Made by a program: the position numbers and the translations under genes. The notes beneath the pieces are model-generated. The model ran no database searches. It saw only the letters and a program-made list of their open reading frames with translations, and was not told the DNA's origin. Shown here piece after piece: positions 1 to 6,576 of a DNA stretch of 12,161 nucleotides. Source of the DNA: a bacterium (GTDB lineage: Bacteria > Desulfobacterota > GWC2-55-46); assembly GCA_004298725.1 (NCBI GenBank), contig SCQA01000056.1, forward strand, positions 1-12,161, given 5' to 3'. The stretch's first letter is position 1. The number at the start of each line of letters is the position of its first letter.

Positions 1-1
1 A

Positions 2-451
2 GTAATACCCGCGCCTAAGCTCGGCAACTCTCTTGGGCTTGGCACCTCGCTCATCTTTCAATTTCTGTCTTTTATAACCATAGGACCGGTAAAAGAAGGC
101 TTCGAGCTGATGCTTCATCCCGTTGCGTTTGCCGGATGGATTGGTTTTTTCGTTACAGCCATGAACCTTTTGCCCATAGGCCAGCTTGACGGCGGGCACA
201 TAGTTTACGCCGTCATAGGGGCCAAGCACAGGATGTTTTCCTTTATTATGGTAGGCGTGCTTATACTTCTCGGCATATTCGCGTGGCCAGGCTGGATTTT
301 ATGGGCCGCGCTCATAGCACTCGTGGCCATGTACCATCCGCCGATAACCGACCCCCGCGCACCAATAGACAAAAGGAGAAAACTAACGGCCGCGCTGTCG
401 TTTACGGCATTTGTATTGACTTTCATGCCGACGCCGTTTTATATTGTATAA
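2..451 (+). CDS. Site-2 protease family (M50) intramembrane metalloprotease, C-terminal part
   Basis: This is the last 149 codons of a gene that enters from the left edge; the frame is open from base 2. It would be an integral membrane zinc protease that cuts proteins inside the bilayer. The sequence NLLPIGQLDGGH (visible residues 55-66) is the conserved second metal-binding motif of M50 proteases, with D63 as the expected zinc ligand. The HExxH helix must lie upstream, outside the window. Hydrophobic segments flank the motif at about residues 38-58, 78-110 and 128-147. The HPPI-D-PL/I-D-RRK stretch before the last helix resembles the S2P-like group common in delta-type bacteria and related to plant EGY proteases. 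The substrate cannot be told. The next gene starts 2 nt after the stop, so the two are probably co-transcribed. The family is clear; only the 3' part is seen. Confidence 0.9.
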   Translation, partial: VIPAPKLGNSLGLGTSLIFQFLSFITIGPVKEGFELMLHPVAFAGWIGFFVTAMNLLPIGQLDGGHIVYAVIGAKHRMFSFIMVGVLILLGIFAWPGWILWAALIALVAMYHPPITDPRAPIDKRRKLTAALSFTAFVLTFMPTPFYIV

Positions 452-453
452 AT

Positions 454-687
454 ATGAAGACATTCAGCGAAGAAGAACTTAAGAAATTCGACGGTGGAAC
501 ACCGGGCGCTCCGGTATATGTCGCGTACAAGGGCAAGGTTTACGACGTGACAAACAGCCCGCTCTTTATTGACGGAATGCATTTCGAACATTATGCAGGA
601 TGCGATCTTACGCAGTTCATGGCTGACGCTCCGCATGACGACGAAGTCATGGCTGAAATTGAAGTCGTGGGCGAGCTTGCCAAGTAA
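454..687 (+). CDS. Small cytochrome b5-like heme/steroid-binding domain protein
   Basis: A 77-residue protein made of a single cytochrome b5-like domain. It has the family hallmarks: an opening F-S-E-E-E-L-K-K-F-D-G-G, then PVYVAYKGKVYDVTNSP (residues 20-36), then GMHFEHYAGCDLT (41-53) and APHDDEV (59-65). H43, H46 and H61 are candidate heme-iron ligands. In known b5 folds two histidines in these regions hold the heme, but many short bacterial members are untested. There is no signal peptide or membrane segment, so it is probably cytoplasmic. The start is the ATG 2 nt after the protease stop. An upstream extension in the same frame would run back through the protease gene and looks like a shadow. 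No clear Shine-Dalgarno is seen, which fits translational coupling to the upstream gene. Family assignment is confident; heme binding is inferred. Confidence 0.88.
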   Translation: MKTFSEEELKKFDGGTPGAPVYVAYKGKVYDVTNSPLFIDGMHFEHYAGCDLTQFMADAPHDDEVMAEIEVVGELAK

Positions 688-744
688 AAGGGGAGTAACC
701 GCGTTTGACGGCGTTTTCGCTCTTAAACGCATTGCTTACTGACC

Positions 745-1512
745 ATGAAGCTTCTCATACTCGGCTCAGGCACATCCACCGGCGTGCCGGTGATAGCATG
801 CGGTTGCAAGGTATGCTCCTCTAAGAATCCCAAGAACAGCCGCACCCGGTCGTCCCTCCTTATACGCACAGATGAACCGGACTCAAAAAACATCCTTATA
901 GACACCGCAACCGATTTGCGCGCCCAGTGCCTTGCCAACAAAATCAACCGCGTTGACGCGGTGCTTTTTACGCACCCTCACGCGGACCATATACACGGCG
1001 TTGACGAGCTTAGGGCCTTTAACATGGCTCAAGGCGGCCCTATTCCATGTTATGGAAGCGATTACACAATCAGGCGCATGATGGTGATGTTCGACTATAT
1101 ATTCGACCAAAACAAGGCGGAGAGCTGGAGGCCGCACCTTTTAACAAACATAGTTGACAGCAAATTCAGCGTCTTTGGCACGCGCATTACGCCCATAGAA
1201 ATTTATCACGGGCGCGCGCGCATATTCGGCTACCGCATTGGAACTGCGGCCTACTTGACCGACTGTAGCGGCATACCGCCTGAATCGGTGGAAAAACTAA
1301 AGGGGCTTGACGTGCTGATTATCGGCGCGTTAAGGCATAAGACGCACCCGACGCACATGAACGTAACTCAAGCCCTTGAGGTATCTGGCTCTCTGAAACC
1401 CAAGCGCACAATATTTACGCACTTAAGCCACAATATTGATTTTGAAGAAGACAGCGCGAAACTGCCCAAAGGGGTTGAATTCGCTTATGACGGAATGGAA
1501 ATTGAGGTTTAA
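745..1512 (+). CDS. MBL-fold metallohydrolase, PhnP-like
   Basis: A 255-residue metallo-beta-lactamase-fold hydrolase of the PhnP-like group. It opens with LGSGTSTGVPVIACGCKVC. H77-P-H79-A-D81-H82 is the HxHxDH dimetal motif, and H155, D173 (TDCSG) and H226 complete the expected ligand set. C19, C21 and C24, with H229 three residues after H226, match the arrangement of the extra structural zinc site known in E. coli PhnP. PhnP is a cyclic phosphodiesterase of the C-P lyase pathway, but no other phn gene is visible, so the natural substrate here is open; a phosphodiester is the best guess. It starts 57 nt after the cytochrome b5-like gene. A stop codon lies in frame at 724-726 and no strong Shine-Dalgarno precedes the ATG at 745. 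An intrinsic terminator follows 27 nt after the stop. Confidence 0.9.
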   Translation: MKLLILGSGTSTGVPVIACGCKVCSSKNPKNSRTRSSLLIRTDEPDSKNILIDTATDLRAQCLANKINRVDAVLFTHPHADHIHGVDELRAFNMAQGGPIPCYGSDYTIRRMMVMFDYIFDQNKAESWRPHLLTNIVDSKFSVFGTRITPIEIYHGRARIFGYRIGTAAYLTDCSGIPPESVEKLKGLDVLIIGALRHKTHPTHMNVTQALEVSGSLKPKRTIFTHLSHNIDFEEDSAKLPKGVEFAYDGMEIEV

Positions 1513-1539
1513 CCGGCGGGATTTTGCCGTACAAAAGAC

Positions 1540-1576
1540 AAAAACCGCAGTCATTTTCAATGACTGCGGTTTTTTT
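1540..1576 (+). terminator. Rho-independent terminator after the PhnP-like gene
   Basis: A perfect 16-bp stem (1540-1555 pairing with 1559-1574) closes on a 3-nt loop (TTC), with a core of CCGCAGTCATT, and the second arm runs into seven T residues (1570-1576). This is a strong intrinsic terminator for the rightward genes. The left arm begins with an A-run, so the reverse strand also reads as a hairpin followed by T-rich sequence. It can therefore plausibly stop the converging leftward operon, whose last gene ends at 1821. Confidence 0.95.
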
Positions 1577-1820
1577 ATTAAGAGTTAAATTCTGTGCGTG
1601 TTCAAGTTTGCAAGCACCTCTTCTCTCAAAGAGGGGCGGAAGAGTATGAATCCAGGAGTTCGTTCCTACATAAATATCATGCCCTTTACATTTACAAAAT
1701 ACTCAGATGTTATAAAACTGAATAGGCATGGGCATGGACGCTGGAACGCCACAAAGTACGACGCCTTGCAGAAGCGTGGGAGCGACAACAAACCCGAAAA
1801 ACAGCACCAACCCCAACCCC
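1577..1820. other. Convergent intergenic region with no supported gene
   Basis: This is about 244 bases between the terminator and the end of the leftward zinc-ribbon gene. A rightward open frame runs through it (GTG at 1598 or ATG at 1646, to 1930), but it has no recognisable motif and would overlap the real leftward gene on the opposite strand, so it is not called. A 6-bp hairpin (CCTCTT at 1617-1622 with AAGAGG at 1629-1634) is weak. Directly after the leftward stop codon the transcribed strand reads GGGGTTGGGGTTGG (1820-1807), with a further GGG at 1795-1793. The region is probably the 3' untranslated tail of the leftward transcript. Confidence 0.5.
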
Positions 1821-2090
1821 TTACGGCCTCAGATCAGGGAACTCGTACCCGCACTTGGGGCAATGCGCCGCTTTTAAAGGTACCTGTATTCTGCAATACC
1901 CGCACGCCTTTGAAAGGCCGAAGTTCTTGAAATTCAGCCCAAGCGAATGCGGCAAGGCTATTGGAAAAATCACCGCGCCGTAAATCCACCACTTTATAAA
2001 ATTGCCGCCTTTTGTGCGGGCGATAAGCGCCGGCACAAGCCCAAGAAGCGCCGCCACGATTATTATCCAGAGAATTACGCTATCCACCAT
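1821..2090 (-). CDS. Small membrane protein with C-terminal zinc ribbon
   Basis: An 89-residue protein that I cannot assign to a characterised family. The N-terminus is hydrophobic: about residues 4-24 form a first membrane helix and 34-47 a possible second one, with a short basic loop (RTKGGN) between them. The C-terminal part has C63-x-x-C66 and C77-P-K-C80-G-Y-E-F, a typical four-cysteine zinc ribbon, which would sit on one face of the membrane. The ATG at 2090 is preceded by a strong GGAGGTGA, although it lies closer than usual; the GTG of codon 2 would give better spacing. It is 36 nt downstream of rmuC on the same strand and is likely the last gene of that transcript. It could be a membrane-anchored adaptor or simply an unrelated passenger. 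Existence as a gene is fairly sure; function is unknown. Confidence 0.8.
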   Translation of the reverse strand: MVDSVILWIIIVAALLGLVPALIARTKGGNFIKWWIYGAVIFPIALPHSLGLNFKNFGLSKACGYCRIQVPLKAAHCPKCGYEFPDLRP

Positions 2091-2126
2091 TCACCTCCGT
2101 CTGCTACGCGTATATTAACACATACA

Positions 2127-3521
2127 TCAGACTTTTTCATTTATCTCCAGCGCCCTCGGTATAACTTCCACTTGTTCAAGCGCCGGTATCTCGGCGGAGC
2201 CTGTAGCGCCAAGCTCCTTGAACTTTCGCACTTGAGGCAGAACCCTTGACTCAGCCGAGCCTACCAGCTTGTTGTAGCTCTCATTGACGCCCTTTATGTC
2301 CTTGCCGAGCTTATCAAAATGCCCTAAAAAAATAACAAACCTCTCGTAAAGCTCTCTGCCGAGCTGGCTTATCTTTTCCGCATTCTCCGCCGCAGTAACC
2401 TGCCTCCAGCCGAATGCTATGGCGTGCATTAACGCTATGAGCGTGGCAGGAGTGGCAAAAAGAACTTTTTTCTTCATGCCGTCTTCCAAAAGGGCCGTGT
2501 CCGCCTCAAGAGCCGCAGACAGAAACGGCTCGCCGGGCATGAAAAGAATGACCATCTCCGGCGTGCGCTTAAACTGTGTTTGATACTCCTTTGACGACAA
2601 CTTGCTCATATGCGAGCGCACCTGCCGGGCGTGCGCCTCTGTCTTTCTCTTTTTTTCGTCTTCGGTCTGCGCCGAGGCCGCGTCAAGATACGCCTCAAGC
2701 GACACCTTTGAATCAACTATAATTTCCACGTTGCCGGGCAGATGCACTATCATGTCCGGTCTCTGCCGCCCGGCGTCCGACTCAACAGAAACCTGCTCGG
2801 TAAAATCACAATGAGCGGACATGCCTGAAAGCTCCGCCACCCTTCTTAACTGCATCTCTCCCCACCGGCCCCTTACTTGAGGCTTTCTTAAGGCGGCCAC
2901 GAGGTTGCCGGTTTCTTTTTGCAGATTTTCGTTTGACAATGCCACAGCCTTTATCTGCTCCGTCAAACTTCCGTAGGCCTGATGCCTGCTCTTTTCAATC
3001 TCTTTTATATGCTCCTCGTACCGCTTTAGCGTATCTTCCAGCGGCTTTATCATCGAATCCATTGAACTTTTGTGCTCTCCAAGCCCAAGCTTGCCTTTTG
3101 TTTCTGCCATTATAGCGTTAAGCCGCTCGGAGGCAAGCTGTAAAAAGTCTGCGCTACTACTCTTTAACGCCGCTGAAGATAGCGCGTTAAAGGTGTCGGT
3201 CATCTCGGCCCTCATCGCCTCTATAAGCGACTTCTGCTCTTCAAAATTCTTCTCAGCCTCGTTAAGCTTTGTCTCGGCTTGGACGCGCCCCTTCTTTTCC
3301 AAGTCAAGCTCGGCCCTTAAACGATTAGCCTCAGCGTCTTTTTTTAACGCCTGCTCTTTAAATTCCGACACTAAAGCCTCGGCGCTTGCGGCGCGCAAGC
3401 CGCCTTCGGCTGACCTTTTTAAAACCTCGGCCCCGTAGTGCGCTTTTGCCCAAAGCCACACTACGGCTCCGGCTACGCCAGCGCCTATGACTGCCATGAA
3501 AATATACGCCATTACCGGCAC
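2127..3521 (-). CDS. rmuC: DNA recombination protein RmuC homologue
   Basis: A 464-residue RmuC family protein. Residues 4-24 form an N-terminal membrane anchor. Residues about 35-210 are charged, Glu/Lys/Ala-rich and predicted coiled coil. The conserved RmuC core follows: VRGRWGEMQL (216-225), RPDMIVHLPG (254-263), VDSKVSLEAY (269-278), MPGEPFLSAAL (328-338) and ATPATLIALMHAIAFGW (356-372). D256 with D270-x-K272 matches the PD-(D/E)xK-like nuclease arrangement proposed for the family. In E. coli loss of rmuC raises inversion at short inverted repeats, which suggests a nuclease limiting such rearrangements; the biochemical activity is poorly known. The chosen start is GTG at 3521, because AAAGGGG lies 6 nt upstream; the in-frame ATG at 3512 is too far from it. 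The C-terminal 25 residues are non-conserved. The zinc-ribbon gene follows 36 nt on. Confidence 0.93.
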   Translation of the reverse strand: MPVMAYIFMAVIGAGVAGAVVWLWAKAHYGAEVLKRSAEGGLRAASAEALVSEFKEQALKKDAEANRLRAELDLEKKGRVQAETKLNEAEKNFEEQKSLIEAMRAEMTDTFNALSSAALKSSSADFLQLASERLNAIMAETKGKLGLGEHKSSMDSMIKPLEDTLKRYEEHIKEIEKSRHQAYGSLTEQIKAVALSNENLQKETGNLVAALRKPQVRGRWGEMQLRRVAELSGMSAHCDFTEQVSVESDAGRQRPDMIVHLPGNVEIIVDSKVSLEAYLDAASAQTEDEKKRKTEAHARQVRSHMSKLSSKEYQTQFKRTPEMVILFMPGEPFLSAALEADTALLEDGMKKKVLFATPATLIALMHAIAFGWRQVTAAENAEKISQLGRELYERFVIFLGHFDKLGKDIKGVNESYNKLVGSAESRVLPQVRKFKELGATGSAEIPALEQVEVIPRALEINEKV

Positions 3522-3667
3522 AAAATACCCCTTTAAAGCAAGGTTGAATTACTTTTTAATATCTTATCGCGACGCCGCGATATTTTCCCTAACGCAGTTA
3601 TCCCAAAAGATGACGGCTCGTTGCGAATTTCGTAGTGCGAGGCGACCGCCTCGCACTACTTTACATG
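3522..3667. other. Spacer between trxB and rmuC, with two hairpins
   Basis: This 146-nt spacer is long for this compact array, so rmuC may have its own promoter, but I cannot pick a convincing -35/-10 pair. It contains the perfect palindrome at 3632-3659 (listed separately) and a smaller one, TATCGCG-ACGC-CGCGATA at 3565-3582 (7-bp stem, 4-nt loop). On the rightward strand the small hairpin is followed by TTTT, so it could act as a weak antisense terminator. The rmuC Shine-Dalgarno (AAAGGGG, about 3528-3534 on the leftward strand) is at the left end. Confidence 0.5.
3632..3659. repeat. Perfect 13-bp palindrome downstream of trxB
   Basis: The arms GTAGTGCGAGGCG (3632-3644) and CGCCTCGCACTAC (3647-3659) are exact reverse complements around a 2-nt centre; as RNA this is a 12-bp stem with a 4-nt loop. 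It starts 8 nt after the trxB stop. No U-run follows on the leftward strand, so it is not a classical intrinsic terminator. It may stabilise the trxB 3' end, act as a processing site, or be a REP-like dispersed element. On the leftward strand it is followed at once by GAAATTCG, as is the palindrome near coaX on the other strand. Confidence 0.8.
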
Positions 3668-4576
3668 CTAAAACTTAAACGCTTCCACGTAAGCCTCGGC
3701 CATGTACGCGGCAATGGCGCCGTCGCCCACTGCCGTGGCTACCTGTAAAAGCGGGGTTGTCCGGCAATCGCCCGCCGCGAATACGCCAGGCAGGTTGGTT
3801 TCCATCTTCTGGTTGGTCTTTATAAAACCGCCCGCGTCCTTTTGGGCGTCTATAAAATCAGTGGTCGGGTTTATGCCCACGAATATAAACACCCCTTCGG
3901 CGTCAATGTCTTTTAACTGGCCTGTTTTTAAGTCCTGCACCACGGCCTTTTTGACTATCGTATCGCCTTTTACTTCTTTAAGAACGTGGCTCTTTAAAAG
4001 CACTATATTTTCGGCGCTATCCAGCCTTTCAAGCAGTACCTTCTCTGCCCTGAACTGGTCTCTTCTGTGCGCCACGTAAACCTTTCCGGCAAGCTTTGAC
4101 AGGTATATGGCTTCTTTAACCGCGGTGTCTCCACCGCCCACGACCATTACGTTAAGCCCCTTGAAAAACGGGCCGTCGCACGTGCCGCAATACGAAACGC
4201 CTTTGCCGGTATACTCCTTTTCACCCGCAACGCCGAGCCTTTTCGGCTTGGCGCCGGTGGCGACTATCACGGCTTTGGCGCGAACTTCCCCCTCGGAAGT
4301 ATTCAGCACCTTGACGTTGCCGTCAAGGATTACGTTCATAACGTCAAGGTATTTAATCTCAAGCCCGAATTTTTTTGCGTGCTCTTCAAACTTCTCCATA
4401 AGGCCAGGTCCGCTTATTGACGGAAAACCCGGATAATTTTCTATAAGGTCGCTTACTGCTATCTGCCCGCCGACAAGTTCCCGTTCAACCAATATTGTCT
4501 TCAGCCTGAACCTCTGCGCGTAGATGCCAGCGGTCAGCCCGGCAGGCCCGCCCCCTATTATTACCAGATCATACAT
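3668..4576 (-). CDS. trxB: Thioredoxin-disulfide reductase
   Basis: A flavoprotein that passes electrons from NADPH through FAD and a redox-active disulfide to thioredoxin in the cytoplasm. Counting from the ATG at 4576 (302 residues): the FAD-binding loop GGGPAG is at 8-13, the active-site C130-G-T-C133-D-G is in the middle, GGGDTA at about 147-152 is the NADPH-domain loop, and HRRDQFRA at 170-177 contains the residues that grip the NADPH 2'-phosphate. Near the end, AAGDCR and LLQVATAVGDGAIAA are the second FAD-contact region. The intact HRRxxFRA argues for true NADPH use rather than a ferredoxin- or F420-type relative. The family consensus is CATC, so CGTC is a minor variant. A TTG at 4582 is the alternative start; AGGAGG is 10 nt from the ATG and only 4 nt from the TTG, so ATG is preferred. 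No thioredoxin gene is in the window. Confidence 0.95.
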   Translation of the reverse strand: MYDLVIIGGGPAGLTAGIYAQRFRLKTILVERELVGGQIAVSDLIENYPGFPSISGPGLMEKFEEHAKKFGLEIKYLDVMNVILDGNVKVLNTSEGEVRAKAVIVATGAKPKRLGVAGEKEYTGKGVSYCGTCDGPFFKGLNVMVVGGGDTAVKEAIYLSKLAGKVYVAHRRDQFRAEKVLLERLDSAENIVLLKSHVLKEVKGDTIVKKAVVQDLKTGQLKDIDAEGVFIFVGINPTTDFIDAQKDAGGFIKTNQKMETNLPGVFAAGDCRTTPLLQVATAVGDGAIAAYMAEAYVEAFKF

Positions 4577-4584
4577 TTGCAAAG

Positions 4585-4592
4585 CCCCTCCT
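4585..4592 (-). promoter_or_regulatory. Ribosome binding site of trxB, overlapping the nfo stop
   Basis: AGGAGGGG on the leftward strand is a near-perfect Shine-Dalgarno. Its first bases are part of the TAG stop of nfo (4593-4591), so ribosomes ending nfo finish on the trxB binding site. The spacing favours the ATG at 4576 over the TTG at 4582. Confidence 0.8.
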
Positions 4593-5460
4593 AACCGTTT
4601 GGTTGCTCTTCCACTATGCGCTTTACTATTTTAATGTTTTTCGGGTCGTCCATTTCAGTTTCTTTTGGCGTCTCAAGAATTATCGGCAGACGTTTGAACT
4701 CTTTCATGCCCAAAAAAGCCCTGAAACCCTTAAGCCCGATTTTGCCCTTGCCTATATGTTCGTGTCGGTCCACCCTGCTGTCAAGCGCGCCCTTTGAATC
4801 GTTAAGATGAATAAGCCTCAGCCTTTTAAGCCCCACCTTGTTATCAATCAGCGTTGCAAGGGCTTTAACGTCCGCCCGGCTCTCCAATGGGTAGCCGGCG
4901 GCAAAACCGTGGCAGGTATCAAAACAAAAGCCCGCTGAAAGCCCGGCACGGTCCGCCGCGTCAAGCGCCCGCCCTATTTCGTCAATATTTGAGCCGAATG
5001 TATTGCCTCCTCCGGCGCTATTTTCAAAAAGCACTACCGGGTAATTTTTGCCGCGCGCCACGCTAAGTTCCAAAACCCGGCGCATGGCGCATTCAATGCG
5101 CTCCAGCGCGCTGTCCGCGCCCTTGCCATGGTGGCTTCCAAGGTGCGTTACCAGAAAATCAACGCCGAGCAAGACAGCCGCTTCAAATTCCTTTTTGAAA
5201 AGCTCCACGGACTTTTCAAAAAGCGCGTCGTCCGGCGAGGAGAGGTTTATAAGATACGGCGTGTGAATAACGGCTATTTCCAAAGCCGAGGCCTTTCTTG
5301 CGCCCTTAAAAAGGCTGACTTCTTCTTTTGAAAGAGGCACCCTCGCCCAACTTCTCGGGTTTCTCCAGAAGAACTGCATGGCGTTGCACTTCAAATCTCG
5401 CGCCCTTTCCACTGCCATATGCAAGCCGAGCGCTACCGACGTATGCACGCCGATTATCAT
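4591..5460 (-). CDS. nfo: Endonuclease IV (AP endonuclease, deoxyribonuclease IV)
   Basis: A 289-residue zinc TIM-barrel endonuclease of base-excision repair. It cuts DNA 5' of abasic sites and cleans 3'-blocked ends. All nine metal-ligand positions known from E. coli Nfo have counterparts here: H66 (IHTPYL), H106 (THLGSH), E146 (FENSAGGG), D181 and H184 (CFDTCHGFAAGY), H218 (IHLND), D231 and H233 (DRHEHIG), and E263 (ILETP). The length is normal for the family. The ATG at 5460 shares one base with the stop of the upstream HEAT-like gene (TGATG), so translation is likely coupled, and there is little Shine-Dalgarno of its own. The trxB ribosome binding site overlaps the stop. Confidence 0.96.
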   Translation of the reverse strand: MIIGVHTSVALGLHMAVERARDLKCNAMQFFWRNPRSWARVPLSKEEVSLFKGARKASALEIAVIHTPYLINLSSPDDALFEKSVELFKKEFEAAVLLGVDFLVTHLGSHHGKGADSALERIECAMRRVLELSVARGKNYPVVLFENSAGGGNTFGSNIDEIGRALDAADRAGLSAGFCFDTCHGFAAGYPLESRADVKALATLIDNKVGLKRLRLIHLNDSKGALDSRVDRHEHIGKGKIGLKGFRAFLGMKEFKRLPIILETPKETEMDDPKNIKIVKRIVEEQPNG

Positions 5461-6560
5461 CAGTGCTTCTGCGCCTTTGCCTCTATTTTTCTCTTGGCGG
5501 ACGAGGCAAGCACCGCGGGTACGTTTTTGCTCTTTGATATAGTCTGAAGGTCTTTTTCAGCAATGCTGTCAAGAAGCCTTATTGATATCGCGGCCGGAGT
5601 TTTCGGGTTTGTGGCAAGAGACAACTTAATATTGTAATTTTTAAGCCATTCCTTGCGCCGCGCGATCTGCCGCAGGTTTTCATCGCTTGAGCCTTTAGAG
5701 CTTGCTATTTTAAAGACTTCATCTTCGGTTATCCTCGGGTTTTTAAGCACGGCTGATGAAATGAGCTTATTAGTGTCTTTCGCGAAAAACTCCCTTGCGG
5801 ACTTATTGCCGATAAGCGCGAGCTTTATCTTCTGGCCGAATGTCATGGAACCGGCCATCTTGTATATGTTTATCTGGTCGCCTGCGGACTTTACAGCCTT
5901 TTTTGCATCTTCGTCAAGCTCGTCGCTTGCCTTAACGATTGGCGCGTCCGGCTTTTTAGCCGTCTCAGGCGCACACTCTTCAGGGGGCGCGCTTGCGTCA
6001 AGCAGTTTTTTTACTTCTTCAAACTCTTCCTGTTTAAGCCCGGCAAAGGCGGAACCGGCCGCTTTGCCGCCGGAGGCCATGTACTCCTCAAGCTCGGCTA
6101 ATAAATGCCTCGGCAAAAGCGGATTCTCTTTCATCGCTCCAAAAATAGCCGGATTTTTTAAGAGCCTACGCCTCTCATCGGATAAAAATCCTATTATTTC
6201 CTCCGGGCCGCTACCGGCAAGCAAAATAAGCGTATGGTCCGACACGCCCGGGTTTAAAGCCGTCATCGTTACGATGGCTTCATTGTCTTTATAAAGTTCC
6301 GCTATCTTTTCAAGGATAAGCGGGTCAGCGGGCTTTTCAAGCGCACTAAGTATCTCATGGACGGGTATTTCACCCATGCTCTTTAAAGCCGCCCCTGCCA
6401 CCTCAGGGTTTTTATCGCGGCTTAGCACAAAAAGCGCCGTCAGCCTATCTTCATGCGAAAGCGCCTTAAAAGCCGGGTGCTCGCCTCTTGCCGACGCCAG
6501 CCGCGTTTCCTCTGTAACGGCAGGCGCCGCTACTTCAAAGACCGCGCGGCTTACCTTCAT
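5460..6560 (-). CDS. Uncharacterised HEAT-like / variant leucine-rich-type repeat protein
   Basis: A 366-residue soluble protein with no enzymatic motif that I can identify. It is mostly helical and carries a recurring N-P motif typical of HEAT-like or variant leucine-rich repeats: KNPEV (50-54), LNPGVSD (102-108), KNPAIF (135-140), ENPLLPRHLL (145-154), KNPRITEDEV (273-282) and TNPKTPAAIS (317-326). The N-terminal half (about 25-185) and C-terminal half (about 235-360) are separated by an acidic, Pro/Ala-rich linker (about 186-225). The C-terminal half (MTFGQKIKLALIGNKSAR, IARRKEWLKNY, then SKNVP) looks the most conserved and resembles proteins I associate with delta-type bacteria, without a known function. 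Such repeats usually bind proteins. A stop lies just upstream in frame, so the ATG at 6560 is the start; it is 16 nt after the TPR gene, and its stop overlaps the nfo start. Gene confident, function unknown. Confidence 0.85.
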   Translation of the reverse strand: MKVSRAVFEVAAPAVTEETRLASARGEHPAFKALSHEDRLTALFVLSRDKNPEVAGAALKSMGEIPVHEILSALEKPADPLILEKIAELYKDNEAIVTMTALNPGVSDHTLILLAGSGPEEIIGFLSDERRRLLKNPAIFGAMKENPLLPRHLLAELEEYMASGGKAAGSAFAGLKQEEFEEVKKLLDASAPPEECAPETAKKPDAPIVKASDELDEDAKKAVKSAGDQINIYKMAGSMTFGQKIKLALIGNKSAREFFAKDTNKLISSAVLKNPRITEDEVFKIASSKGSSDENLRQIARRKEWLKNYNIKLSLATNPKTPAAISIRLLDSIAEKDLQTISKSKNVPAVLASSAKRKIEAKAQKH

Positions 6561-6576
6561 GGCTTACCAACCATAA

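Noticed and set aside
283..453. Upstream extension of the cytochrome b5-like gene to an alternative start at 283
   Set aside because: The extra 57 codons overlap the protease C-terminus in another frame, and the b5 homology begins exactly at the ATG at 454.
1598..1930. Rightward 110-codon open frame between the terminator and the zinc-ribbon gene
   Set aside because: Sequence is low-order with no recognisable motif, it lies just after a terminator, and its last third is antisense to a well-supported gene.
3565..3582. Small hairpin TATCGCG-ACGC-CGCGATA before rmuC, considered as a terminator or riboswitch
   Set aside because: Only 7 bp, no U-run on the leftward strand, and no riboswitch-like conserved sequence nearby.
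3632..3659. Palindrome considered as a CRISPR repeat or intrinsic terminator
   Set aside because: It is a single copy with no spacer array, and no T-run follows on the trxB strand.
5653..6294. 213-codon rightward open frame, Ser/Ala-rich
   Set aside because: It is the antisense shadow of the HEAT-like gene; its composition reflects the reverse complement of Lys/Glu/Ala codons.
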